A stretch of 64,000 nucleotides of DNA from contig NZ_CP042596.1 in the NCBI RefSeq assembly GCF_009914315.1, forward strand, positions 2,108,001 to 2,172,000, in the 5' to 3' direction. Positions within the stretch are counted from its first letter, which is position 1. Every line of letters starts with the position of its first letter. Positions 52,526 to 59,353 of the stretch are shown here, in pieces. The DNA comes from Granulicella sp. WH15. GTDB taxonomy: Bacteria; Acidobacteriota; Terriglobia; Terriglobales; Acidobacteriaceae. The translations under genes were made by a program, and so were the position numbers. Under the pieces are notes generated by a model. The model was not told the DNA's origin and did no database searches. It worked only from the letters and a program-made list of their open reading frames with translations.

Positions 52526-52744
52526 ATGAGCACACTAAGGGGTGTGTTTCCAGTCCCAGCCACGCAGATCGACCCCGCCGAACGTGCGCGGCGTATCGCA
52601 GCCGTGCAGTCCGCAACGAGACACCTCCGCATGGAAGGTTTGTACGCTTCGCCTTTCGCTAACGCCCTTGAGCAGCGTTACATCGAAGGCGAGATAACGG
52701 ATGCGGAAATCCTGCACGAACTGCTTGCTCACCATCGTCGCTGA
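52526..52744 (+). CDS. VbhA-like antitoxin, copy 2
   Basis: 72 residues from ATG 52526 with GAGGGGGG ahead. It is a close duplicate of copy 1. Residues from VPATQIDPAERARR through AVQSAT are identical, and a run of about 60 bases in this part is unchanged. Differences gather at the N-terminus and in the last 20 residues (YIEGEITDAEILHELLAHHRR). Like copy 1 it has no neighbouring Fic toxin gene. Confidence 0.7.
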   Translation: MSTLRGVFPVPATQIDPAERARRIAAVQSATRHLRMEGLYASPFANALEQRYIEGEITDAEILHELLAHHRR

Positions 52745-52844
52745 TGGGACTGAGCGAGTAGTCGATGGCTGAAGGAAATTGATCGTTCTTCCTGGAGTGC
52801 CCGGCTTGAGATATGCCAGTGGAGAAGGAGATGTGAATGAAGGA

Positions 52845-54086
52845 TTAGGTCGTAGGACCGAAGACGATCCCAATGTCATCTTCATTTGTTTTCGGAACAG
52901 CCGATGTCAGTGTGTCGTTGGACAGGGTTTTGAAACCCGGAAGGCCGGTACCCAGGACACGATTAAACAAAACCGTCAGAAGGACAGGCTCGTTATTTTG
53001 CCAGTCGCGTAGAATCGGCCACACTGGCCAACCTTCACTCACGGCCCTATCCACGTAGCTAATTAGGTTTCCCGGAATCGTGTTCAGAGCGTGTCGTCTC
53101 ACAAAATCGCGATGCTGTGATAGTGCTGCTGCATTTTTCACTACATTAGTGATCTGCCTACGTACTTGAGGAATGGAAAAATGACGGAGTGCATGCCAAA
53201 TAGCCTCCTCGGTTTTGGGGCCTACGCGCACATTCGGCAGCCGATAATTGTCAACCTCTCTAGAAAGATGGTCCAGAGCATCGTCGTATGCAATCATCCT
53301 CCACAGCTCCTCTACTGAGGTGCCATACTCCGCATCCTTTTCCCGAGCATCGACTATCTTACCGAGAAGTGTCATTACGGCTGGAAAGGAACGACCACCT
53401 GAATCCGGAGCGAATCTCCAGTTCACCTTGTGCGGAAAATAACTCCATTCATCACCTTCGCCGATCTCAATCGCTTGCGGTGAAGTCTCTCCGTCAATAC
53501 TGAGGATACCGGCCTTAAACAGGCGGCTCAGGAGTTTGCCGGAAAGCGAACTGCTGGCACATAGGTATAGATTTTCGCTTTGTTGGAATGTCCCAGCTTC
53601 GCACGCTTCATCGGAGGCGAGCATAATGCTGAAGGCAATCACCGCATCCGTGTAACGAATGTCATCGTAAGGGAAAGTCTTGTTTCTCTGACTAATTTCA
53701 GCGATCACTGCACGCTGGGCTGCAAATCGCTGTCTTTCCTCCTCCTGCTGCTGCTGTAAACGAGCCTGATTACGAATTCGCAAACACGCGTTGCAGCAGT
53801 GATCCCCATAAGCAGCTGTAGTCATCGCCGAACGAGACGAAATCTCTTGCGGAGAATTACAACCGATGCAACGACGAGTGAAACGCACGGCCATGGCCGC
53901 CAATTTCGCAAGCTTCGGTACATCTGTTTTAGAGAGATTATGCTGTCTGGACAGTTCCTCAACCGAGGCATTCCATTTCAAGCGGCCCCCGACATCACTG
54001 CAGCTCCAGTAATCGATTGCCAGTTGCCGATATTCCGGATAAGTTTCAGCGAAGCAAAGGAAGGGGTGCTTCAATAGAGAATCCAT
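52845..54086 (-). CDS. Unknown protein with C4 zinc finger
   Basis: 413 residues, no family recognised. The first 70 residues are helical. A probable zinc finger has CIGC (about 73-76) and CCNAC (about 97-101), followed by a Gln/Glu/Arg-rich coiled coil (ARLQQQQEEERQRFAAQR). The next 280 residues alternate helices and strands (YTDAVIAFSIMLASDEAC, NLYLCASSSLSGKLLSRLFKAGI, DEWSYFPHKVNWRFAPD). The form suggests a nucleic-acid-binding or sensing protein. It is convergent to the VbhA-like pair and lies between the defence operon and the nested transposon. Confidence 0.7.
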   Translation of the reverse strand: MDSLLKHPFLCFAETYPEYRQLAIDYWSCSDVGGRLKWNASVEELSRQHNLSKTDVPKLAKLAAMAVRFTRRCIGCNSPQEISSRSAMTTAAYGDHCCNACLRIRNQARLQQQQEEERQRFAAQRAVIAEISQRNKTFPYDDIRYTDAVIAFSIMLASDEACEAGTFQQSENLYLCASSSLSGKLLSRLFKAGILSIDGETSPQAIEIGEGDEWSYFPHKVNWRFAPDSGGRSFPAVMTLLGKIVDAREKDAEYGTSVEELWRMIAYDDALDHLSREVDNYRLPNVRVGPKTEEAIWHALRHFSIPQVRRQITNVVKNAAALSQHRDFVRRHALNTIPGNLISYVDRAVSEGWPVWPILRDWQNNEPVLLTVLFNRVLGTGLPGFKTLSNDTLTSAVPKTNEDDIGIVFGPTT

Positions 54087-54323
54087 AGGCGTACTCCTAA
54101 TTTTAGAGGAGCGCGTCCTGAGCCACCGGAGGAAAACGCGGACAATGCTCTAATATCGTTTTCGGAGTCTGAAGCTGGTAGTCCGGCGAGCGGAGACGAT
54201 GGCGAATGAAGCACCGGTTATTGATGCGGTGTGCGCTTAATCCGCGTGATGGTCTTGTCCATGCTCCCCTACTGCAATTTTCTGAGACGTTCCCCGCTTG
54301 TGCAGGAATCGTGAGTGTTGGTA

Positions 54324-54340
54324 GTGTCTCAGCTTGAAAA
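54324..54340 (+). repeat. Left terminal inverted repeat of the nested transposon
   Basis: GTGTCTCAGCTTGAAAA, 46 bases before the first gene of the element. Matches the right end over 15 of 16 positions. Confidence 0.65.
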
Positions 54341-54385
54341 CCACAACCATTGCGCCAGGGATGGGGCCGACGGGATAATGGGAAC

Positions 54386-54610
54386 ATGGCTAAGCGACCC
54401 CGTGATCTGAACCAACTGGCGAAGATGGTGGTAGACATTGCGATTGGGGAGGCCGAGGACACTGAGAGCGCAAAGATGCGATCTCCTGAAAGTGTCCGGG
54501 GCCGCAGTGGAGGCTTAAAAGGCGGCAAGGCAAGGGCTGCGGCCTTACCACCCGACAAATTGGCGGATATTGCGCGTTTAGCCGCTACTGCTCGCTGGAA
54601 GAAAAGCTAG
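54386..54610 (+). CDS. Small basic protein, unknown
   Basis: 74 residues from ATG 54386 (GGGAACATGG context). The C-terminal half has a Gly/Lys/Ala-rich pattern RGRSGGLKGGKARAAALPPDKLADIARLAATARW, seen in small nucleic-acid-binding proteins encoded near restriction and toxin genes, as I recall. The function is unknown. The stop overlaps tail to tail with the gene on the other strand by four bases (54607-54610). It is the first gene inside the left inverted repeat. Confidence 0.65.
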   Translation: MAKRPRDLNQLAKMVVDIAIGEAEDTESAKMRSPESVRGRSGGLKGGKARAAALPPDKLADIARLAATARWKKS

Positions 54611-55098
54611 CTAATTTTCGCGATCTCCACAACTTCATCAGCAGCTCTCCGCTCTGCAACGTCTTGCGACAGGTTGGTCACGAACTGCAGCTCCATCTGA
54701 CGGGGGTTCATTCGGTTCCAGTGCTCAGCAGTATTAACACCGACGATAGCCTCGCTGACCATCTGTTCTCTGTAATGATGCAGACCTTTGAGCATCTGTG
54801 CGCGCGAGGCCTCGTCTACATCGAACCAAAACCAAAGCTGCTTACCGTCGGAGTTCTTCCTGGCGTAAGCGAGGTTTGCTTTATAGACCTTGTTGGTTAC
54901 CTTGTCGTGCCGTGTCTCTTCTCTAGCCGCGTCTGCGAACTGTTTAGCGAAGATTTCCATGGGGTCGATAGGTTTTGGTAACGGCCATCCCATCTGCCTC
55001 GCCATCTCGGCGACTTCTTGCATCGTCGCTTCGCTGGTTCCCTTGACCTTACGAACGTGCCTGATGAAAGCTTGCCGTCTCTGAATAGCTGTGGACAT
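54607..55098 (-). CDS. Unknown partner of the Xre-ImmA/IrrE protein
   Basis: 163 residues. The N-terminus is basic and helical (IQRRQAFIRHVRKVKGTSEATMQEVAEMARQMGWPLPKP). The middle has LWFWFDVDEASRAQMLKGLHHYREQMVSEA, and the end is helical (MELQFVTNLSQDVAERRAADEVVEI). No family recognised. It follows the Xre-ImmA gene by nine bases on the same strand, so the two are almost certainly expressed together as a toxin-antitoxin-like or regulatory pair. Confidence 0.75.
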   Translation of the reverse strand: MSTAIQRRQAFIRHVRKVKGTSEATMQEVAEMARQMGWPLPKPIDPMEIFAKQFADAAREETRHDKVTNKVYKANLAYARKNSDGKQLWFWFDVDEASRAQMLKGLHHYREQMVSEAIVGVNTAEHWNRMNPRQMELQFVTNLSQDVAERRAADEVVEIAKIS

Positions 55099-55107
55099 TA
55101 GTTCTCC

Positions 55108-56241
55108 TTATCCTTCGATTTGTGCGACATCACCCCAGCCATCATGTTCGGCAGTTGGCAGGATGATGGAGCGAATGTTTACAAGGTGGTTTCTGAATAG
55201 TTCATATCTATTGGTTCGGTGCTGCAACTGACCGGCGACAATACCCGGATGAACTTGTAGGGTTGCTGCAAACCCGCGAATGTCACGCTCCGCGAAAACC
55301 GGGGCTTTTCTTGCAATGAAGTCAACTAGCCTGTCGCTGGGTACGCAAAACTCTGCTGCCGCATGATTGGCCAGTTGCTCCTCCTCTGGGATATCCGACA
55401 CAGATGCGGTCTTCTCCATGTCTGTGTCGAGACGAACCTGCCCTTGACCGTGCTCCCTAAGCACATGCTCGATTTCGTGCCGCAGGACGAACCAAAAGTT
55501 GTCAATTCGATCAAACCGCAGACTGACACCAACAACGGGCTTCGTCGAATCTAGCCAACAGCAAACGCCGTCAATCCGGGCGGCGGGGAGGGACTCGACG
55601 ATTACAAATCGAACTCCGGCTTCCATCATGATGCGTGGCACCTTGCTGATGGCGTCAGCAGAAACTAACAATGCTTTCAGTTTTCCGAGTGCCGCCTCAA
55701 GCTTATGTTGAGAATATTTCGGCGCGGGGTAGTCGGCAGCTATTTGGCGGACACGATACAGCCATGCCAATTGCGCTGGTGATGCGTCTGAATCAGACGC
55801 CGTCTTTTTGGCGGCGTGCGGCAGCACCTCAATCTCATCAATGGATTTCGCCTTGAAGAATGTACAGATAGCACTATCGAGGTTCGGATCCCAAAGGTCG
55901 CGTACGCCGGGGAGCCAACCTCGTGAAATCATCTCGGACACCGGTAGGTCGCCAAACACGGTTGCTCGCGTGGTCAGGGCAGGATCAAGCCTGAAAGCAA
56001 GCTGCGCCTTCTTCAGTTCAAACGATGCCTGAAGCTTCAGCAGGCTGTCCGCATCCACCGCTAATGCTGCCTGGAGTTGAAGAGCCAACTCATTACTGAT
56101 TTTCGTTCGACCGTTCATGAATGAACTAACCGTTTTTTCTGATACTCCTAACACCATTGCCAACGCTCGCTGTGACCAACCGCGCTCGCGAAGGCGAGCT
56201 TCAATCATTTGGCCGGGAGTCACAAACTCAACTTCTCTCAT
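55108..56241 (-). CDS. Xre-type regulator fused to ImmA/IrrE-family metallopeptidase
   Basis: 377 residues. Residues 10-65 are a Cro/C1-type helix-turn-helix (GWSQRALAMVLGVSEKTVSSFMNGR) of the HigA kind. A linker (about 80-190) leads to the COG2856 peptidase domain with zinc motif HEIEH (255-259) and the downstream EEQLANHAAAEF, where the third ligand is expected. Such proteins bind and cleave repressors or act in toxin-antitoxin modules. Together with the gene nine bases downstream it forms one operon, divergent from the transposase gene across 99 bp, so it may repress both. Confidence 0.85.
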   Translation of the reverse strand: MREVEFVTPGQMIEARLRERGWSQRALAMVLGVSEKTVSSFMNGRTKISNELALQLQAALAVDADSLLKLQASFELKKAQLAFRLDPALTTRATVFGDLPVSEMISRGWLPGVRDLWDPNLDSAICTFFKAKSIDEIEVLPHAAKKTASDSDASPAQLAWLYRVRQIAADYPAPKYSQHKLEAALGKLKALLVSADAISKVPRIMMEAGVRFVIVESLPAARIDGVCCWLDSTKPVVGVSLRFDRIDNFWFVLRHEIEHVLREHGQGQVRLDTDMEKTASVSDIPEEEQLANHAAAEFCVPSDRLVDFIARKAPVFAERDIRGFAATLQVHPGIVAGQLQHRTNRYELFRNHLVNIRSIILPTAEHDGWGDVAQIEG

Positions 56242-56340
56242 AAATTGATCCTAGCAGGTAAAATTGAGGAAATCTATGGAAAAGGTGTAACTGAACTTTA
56301 TGCTTGACTAAAGTGAGGTTTGTCACTTATTGTAAGTGTT

Positions 56341-57162
56341 ATGAATAGGTTGCCCATTGTGAAGCGCGCTCGTATTATCCAGATGCTCGCAGAGGGGAGC
56401 AGCCTTCGCGCTACCAGCCGGATGGCGGATGTTTCGATCAACACCGTTACTAAGCTATTGGTAGACGTTGCAGAAGCCGCATATGAGTATCACGATAAGG
56501 CTGTGCGAGATGTCCGGTGCAACCGCGTTCAGGCGGATGAAATTTGGTGCTTTGTAGGAGCCAAGGCTAAAAACGTACTTGCATCACGAGAGCGGGAAAG
56601 CTGGGGTGATGTTTGGACGTGGGTAGCCCTCGACAGCGATTCGAAACTCTGCGTCAGCTATCTAGTGGGCGGTCGTGACGGCTGGTGGGCTACCGAGTTC
56701 ATGCGAGACGTGGCAGCGCGTATCAGGGGCCGAGTACAGCTAACTACAGACGGCCATCGCGCCTATTTGAACGCCGTGGAAGATGCGTTTGGCATGGATG
56801 TGGACTATGCCCAGCTACAGAAAATATACCGCGCATCAAACGAGCCTGAGAGACGTTACAGCCCAGCCCAGTGTATTGGCTTCGATATGAAGACGGTAAG
56901 CGGCCACCCCGATCCTAATCGGGTCACTACGGGCTTCGTAGAGCGTCAGAATCTGACTATGAGAATGTCGATGCGCCGCCTTACATGCGTCACGAATGCT
57001 TTCTCAAAAAAGGTGGAGAATCATGCAGCGGCGGTTGCGCTCCACTTCATTCACTACAACTTTGCCCGGATTCACAAGACCCTGAGAATCACCCCTGCAA
57101 TGGCCGCAGGAATCTCTGACCATGTTTGGAGCCACGAGGAAATCGCGGCTCTAGCAAACTAA
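56341..57162 (+). CDS. IS1-like DDE transposase
   Basis: 273 residues from ATG 56341. An N-terminal helix-turn-helix (SLRATSRMADVSINTVTKLLVD, about 21-42) precedes a DDE core: Asp66 in QADEIWCF, Asp137 in LTTDGHRAY and Glu201 in VERQNLTMRMSMRRLT. The end IHKTLRITPAMAAG is typical of the single-ORF IS1-type transposases. All three acidic residues are present and there is no frameshift, so the enzyme looks intact. The inverted repeats at 54324 and 57462 enclose it with passenger genes. Confidence 0.88.
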   Translation: MNRLPIVKRARIIQMLAEGSSLRATSRMADVSINTVTKLLVDVAEAAYEYHDKAVRDVRCNRVQADEIWCFVGAKAKNVLASRERESWGDVWTWVALDSDSKLCVSYLVGGRDGWWATEFMRDVAARIRGRVQLTTDGHRAYLNAVEDAFGMDVDYAQLQKIYRASNEPERRYSPAQCIGFDMKTVSGHPDPNRVTTGFVERQNLTMRMSMRRLTCVTNAFSKKVENHAAAVALHFIHYNFARIHKTLRITPAMAAGISDHVWSHEEIAALAN

Positions 57163-57181
57163 TGCTGAGGGGCGAAAATAA

Positions 57182-57445
57182 ATGGATACCTATGCACGAC
57201 TGAACAAATGGCTATTAGCTCAATCCCCACATACCTCTGCATTTCAAGTGGCCTTTGTGCAGATCGAAGAAATACTAGGTTTAATGCTTCCACCGACTGC
57301 TCGACGTAATCCGGCATGGTGGGCTAACAATCCAGATCATCACTCGCAAGCTAGGGCCTGGCTGGAAGCTGGGTTTATGGCTGACAATGTCAATCTTGAT
57401 GCCGAGATGCTAGTTTTTCGGCGCGTCGCAGTTTCACCTAAATGA
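57182..57445 (+). CDS. Small protein, DUF7662-like, in the transposon
   Basis: 87 residues from ATG 57182. The pattern LNKWLLAQSPHTSAFQVAFVQIEEILGLMLPPTARRNPAWWANN-x-HSQARAWLEAGF corresponds to a small domain (I recall it as DUF7662) found as single-domain proteins beside mobile genes. The function is unknown. It follows the transposase by 19 bp and ends one base before the right inverted repeat, so the element's end directly abuts its stop codon. Confidence 0.65.
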   Translation: MDTYARLNKWLLAQSPHTSAFQVAFVQIEEILGLMLPPTARRNPAWWANNPDHHSQARAWLEAGFMADNVNLDAEMLVFRRVAVSPK

Positions 57446-57446
57446 A

Positions 57447-57462
57447 TTTCAAACTGAGACAC
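57447..57462 (-). repeat. Right terminal inverted repeat of the nested transposon
   Basis: TTTCAAACTGAGACAC, the reverse complement of the left end with one mismatch. A partial second copy (CAGAGACACC) lies just outside at about 57475. Confidence 0.65.
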
Positions 57463-57703
57463 CCCTGACTGTTGCAGAGACACCTAAATTCCAACGCAAC
57501 AAAAGCGGTCGTTTTGATTAAGCAACAGAAGATTACCAAAGTTTCTCATTATGCTGCTGAATAAACAGTAGTTATATTCGCAACGCGTGACCATAACTAC
57601 CTAGAATCAGACGTATCCATTCTTTTCGTTATATTGCCTGGAAACCTCCCGGAGCCCACACCGTAGCCTCCTGATTTCATGATCGAACGTCCGGATGCGG
57701 AGA
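57463..57703. other. A+T-rich spacer at the right island edge, no gene seen
   Basis: 240 bp with no supported gene. The word GTTGCAGAGACACC and A+T-rich runs (AAACAGTAGTTATATTCG) occur. The change back to host-like sequence falls here or shortly after. Confidence 0.4.
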
Positions 57704-58288
57704 TCACTGAGGATGGAAAAGTCGCAATGCCGTTTCTGCAACTCGCATCAGAGACGTGCGGTTCATCCCCGCTTTTGCAGCAACCCTTATCCCGGCGAGA
57801 GTAACCTCGAAGAAATCCGCCAGGGCGTCAATCTCGACATCAGCAGAGAGTTCCCCTTTCATCTGAGCCTGCTTCAACGTCGTCAGCAATGCCCGTCGCA
57901 GATCCACCCCTGAACCGCGCATAACTTGCAGAATCTCACGATCCTGCAAGCCAAACTCACAGATCGTGTTGATCCCCATGCACCCATCTGCGCTGGAAAG
58001 ATCCTTTCTCTTTGCAAATTGCACAAGAGCGTTACGGACATTGCCCAGAGGAGAACCAGGCTTTTGAAGCTCCGCGATGATTGCGGCTGTATTCTCTCTT
58101 GAATAGACCGCAAGAGCTTTCAGAAACAGGGCGCGCTTGTCTCCGAAGGTGCCATACATGCTCTGACGGCCAATATTCATGGCCTGCATCAGATCGTCCG
58201 TCGAGGTGGCCGCGAATCCCTTTTGCGAAAAGGTGACAATCGCACGACGTAGCGCTTCCTCTTGATTGAACTCCTTTGGGCGTCCCAT
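57704..58288 (-). CDS. TetR/AcrR-family repressor
   Basis: 194 residues. The N-terminal TetR helix-turn-helix is clear: ALRRAIVTFSQKGFAATSTDDLMQAMNIGRQSMYGTFGDKRALF (about 12-56). The ligand domain follows (FAKRKDLSSADGCMGINTICEFG, then LLTTLKQAQMKGEL and ADFFEVTLAGIRVAAKAG), as in TetR_C16-like oxidoreductase regulators. It is divergent from an SDR gene across 126 bp, with a perfect 30-bp palindrome between them, so it probably represses the SDR gene and itself. Confidence 0.93.
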   Translation of the reverse strand: MGRPKEFNQEEALRRAIVTFSQKGFAATSTDDLMQAMNIGRQSMYGTFGDKRALFLKALAVYSRENTAAIIAELQKPGSPLGNVRNALVQFAKRKDLSSADGCMGINTICEFGLQDREILQVMRGSGVDLRRALLTTLKQAQMKGELSADVEIDALADFFEVTLAGIRVAAKAGMNRTSLMRVAETALRLFHPQ

Positions 58289-58366
58289 ATCAGGTCAACT
58301 CTCATTATGACGCCTTATGCCGCGGAGCCGGAAGCCTAAAGGTTTTTCGTTGCGCATAGACACAAC

Positions 58367-58396
58367 TTCATTATGGATAATATTATCCATAATGAA
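58367..58396. promoter_or_regulatory. 30-bp perfect palindrome, probable TetR operator
   Basis: The half-site is TTCATTATGGATAAT and the second half is its exact reverse complement, without any loop. The site ends 18 bases before the SDR start and lies 79 bases from the tetR start. It is A+T-rich and long enough for two TetR dimers, or one dimer plus flanks. It may also carry the -10 region of the SDR promoter (TATTAT). Confidence 0.85.
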
Positions 58397-58414
58397 AGGC
58401 GATAGACAAATTCT

Positions 58415-59215
58415 ATGAAGACGGTTCTCATCACGGGAGTGTCCAGCGGGATCGGAGAAGCAGCGGCGCAGCATTTTCTCAGTCGGGGATGGCGTGTAGT
58501 GGCCACTGCGCGCAAACTGGAGACACTCGGAGCCTGGAGTCGTTCCGAGAACGTCATTTCCCTTCCTCTCGATGTCACCAGTTCAGATTCTGTTCGGGGT
58601 GCAATCGCAGATGTGTTGCAGCGTCTGGGGGCGCTGGACGTTCTCGTTAACAATGCGGGCATTGGTTTGGCAGGCCCGCTGGAGGCAATCCCTCTTTCAG
58701 ATATGGAGCAGCACTTTCAGACAAATTTCTTTGGTGCAGTACGGGTGATTCAAGAGGTTATGCCCGTCTTTCGCGAGCAAAAACATGGTGTCATCATCAA
58801 TGTTTCGTCTGTTGCGGGAAGGTTTGGAGTGCCGTTTCTCTCTCCATATTGCGCGGGTAAATTTGCGATCGAGGGCCTAAGCGAGTCGCTCTACTACGAA
58901 CTGCGCCCCTTCAATATCCGGATCAAGCTCGTGGAGCCCGGCGGTATCAAGACAAAGTTCAGACAAGTATTCGTCCAAGACAGAGCGTATGAACCCGGCT
59001 TGGGCGCTGTGAGTAGACGAATGGATCAGGCGTCTGCGGCGGATTCAAAGCTACCCGAACCGGAGAGCGTCGCCAAGACCATCTTTACAGCCGCCAATGA
59101 TGGTTCTGAGAAACTCCGCTATCCGATTGAGACGCAGGGGGCGTCGAGCCTTAGCCGTATCCTTCCAGAAAGAGCCTGGAGGGGAATAATAAGAAAATCG
59201 TTCGGTCTCTCTTGA
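58415..59215 (+). CDS. Short-chain dehydrogenase/reductase
   Basis: 266 residues of the classical SDR family. NAD(P) loop TGVSSGIG (about 7-14), NNAG (about 83-86), catalytic Ser in INVSSVAG and YCAGK as YxxxK (about 148-152). The Arg after the nucleotide loop (VVATARK) suggests NADP preference. The C-terminal extension has VEPGGIKTKF and LPERAWRGIIRKSFG, seen in small-molecule or steroid-type SDRs. The substrate is unknown. The TetR gene next door with the palindrome suggests induction by a small compound. Confidence 0.92.
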   Translation: MKTVLITGVSSGIGEAAAQHFLSRGWRVVATARKLETLGAWSRSENVISLPLDVTSSDSVRGAIADVLQRLGALDVLVNNAGIGLAGPLEAIPLSDMEQHFQTNFFGAVRVIQEVMPVFREQKHGVIINVSSVAGRFGVPFLSPYCAGKFAIEGLSESLYYELRPFNIRIKLVEPGGIKTKFRQVFVQDRAYEPGLGAVSRRMDQASAADSKLPEPESVAKTIFTAANDGSEKLRYPIETQGASSLSRILPERAWRGIIRKSFGLS

Positions 59216-59353
59216 TTAGTGGAGGTTACGGGCGAAGTCAGAAGCCGAGCAAGGTGAAACTAACGTGCCAATGTCATTCGGCTCTGTTATTTCGGCAGTA
59301 GCGGATATTCTTGAAGGAGTTGTGTTTGCCGAAAAACATCTTAAGGACATTGT

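Larger units (their letters stand above)
52126..52762 (+). repeat. Tandem duplication of the VbhA-like gene unit
   Basis: Two units (about 52126-52405 and 52483-52762) share the leader words GCAAAGACAGA and AAACTATAGA, the gene, and the trailing ATGGGACTGAGCGAGTAG, with a 357-base offset inside the genes. The promoter region was thus copied along with the gene. Confidence 0.85.
54324..57462. mobile_element. Nested 3.1-kb transposon bounded by GTGTCTCAGYTTGAAA inverted repeats
   Basis: The left end reads GTGTCTCAGCTTGAAA (54324-54339). The right end is the exact reverse complement except for one base (57447-57462, reading GTGTCTCAGTTTGAAA on the minus strand). Between them lie five genes, including an IS1-like transposase 300 bp from the right end. 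I found no clear target-site duplication just outside the ends; on the right, GAGACACC recurs 21 bases on. Confidence 0.65.
37731..57703. mobile_element. Genomic island with recombinase-trio module and defence cargo (boundaries approximate)
   Basis: From just after thiS to just before the tetR-like gene the sequence is visibly richer in A+T, codon use shifts, and no host-type dispersed repeats appear. The content is typical of a mobile defence island: three tyrosine recombinases, a methyltransferase/nuclease/helicase/GIY-YIG operon, Uma2, VbhA-like antitoxins, an Xre-ImmA protein and an IS1-like transposase. No tRNA gene and no convincing attachment-site duplication was found, so the exact ends are not known. 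Confidence 0.75.

Noticed and set aside
37731..57703. Prophage
   Set aside because: No capsid, terminase, tail or lysis gene; recombinases and defence genes only.
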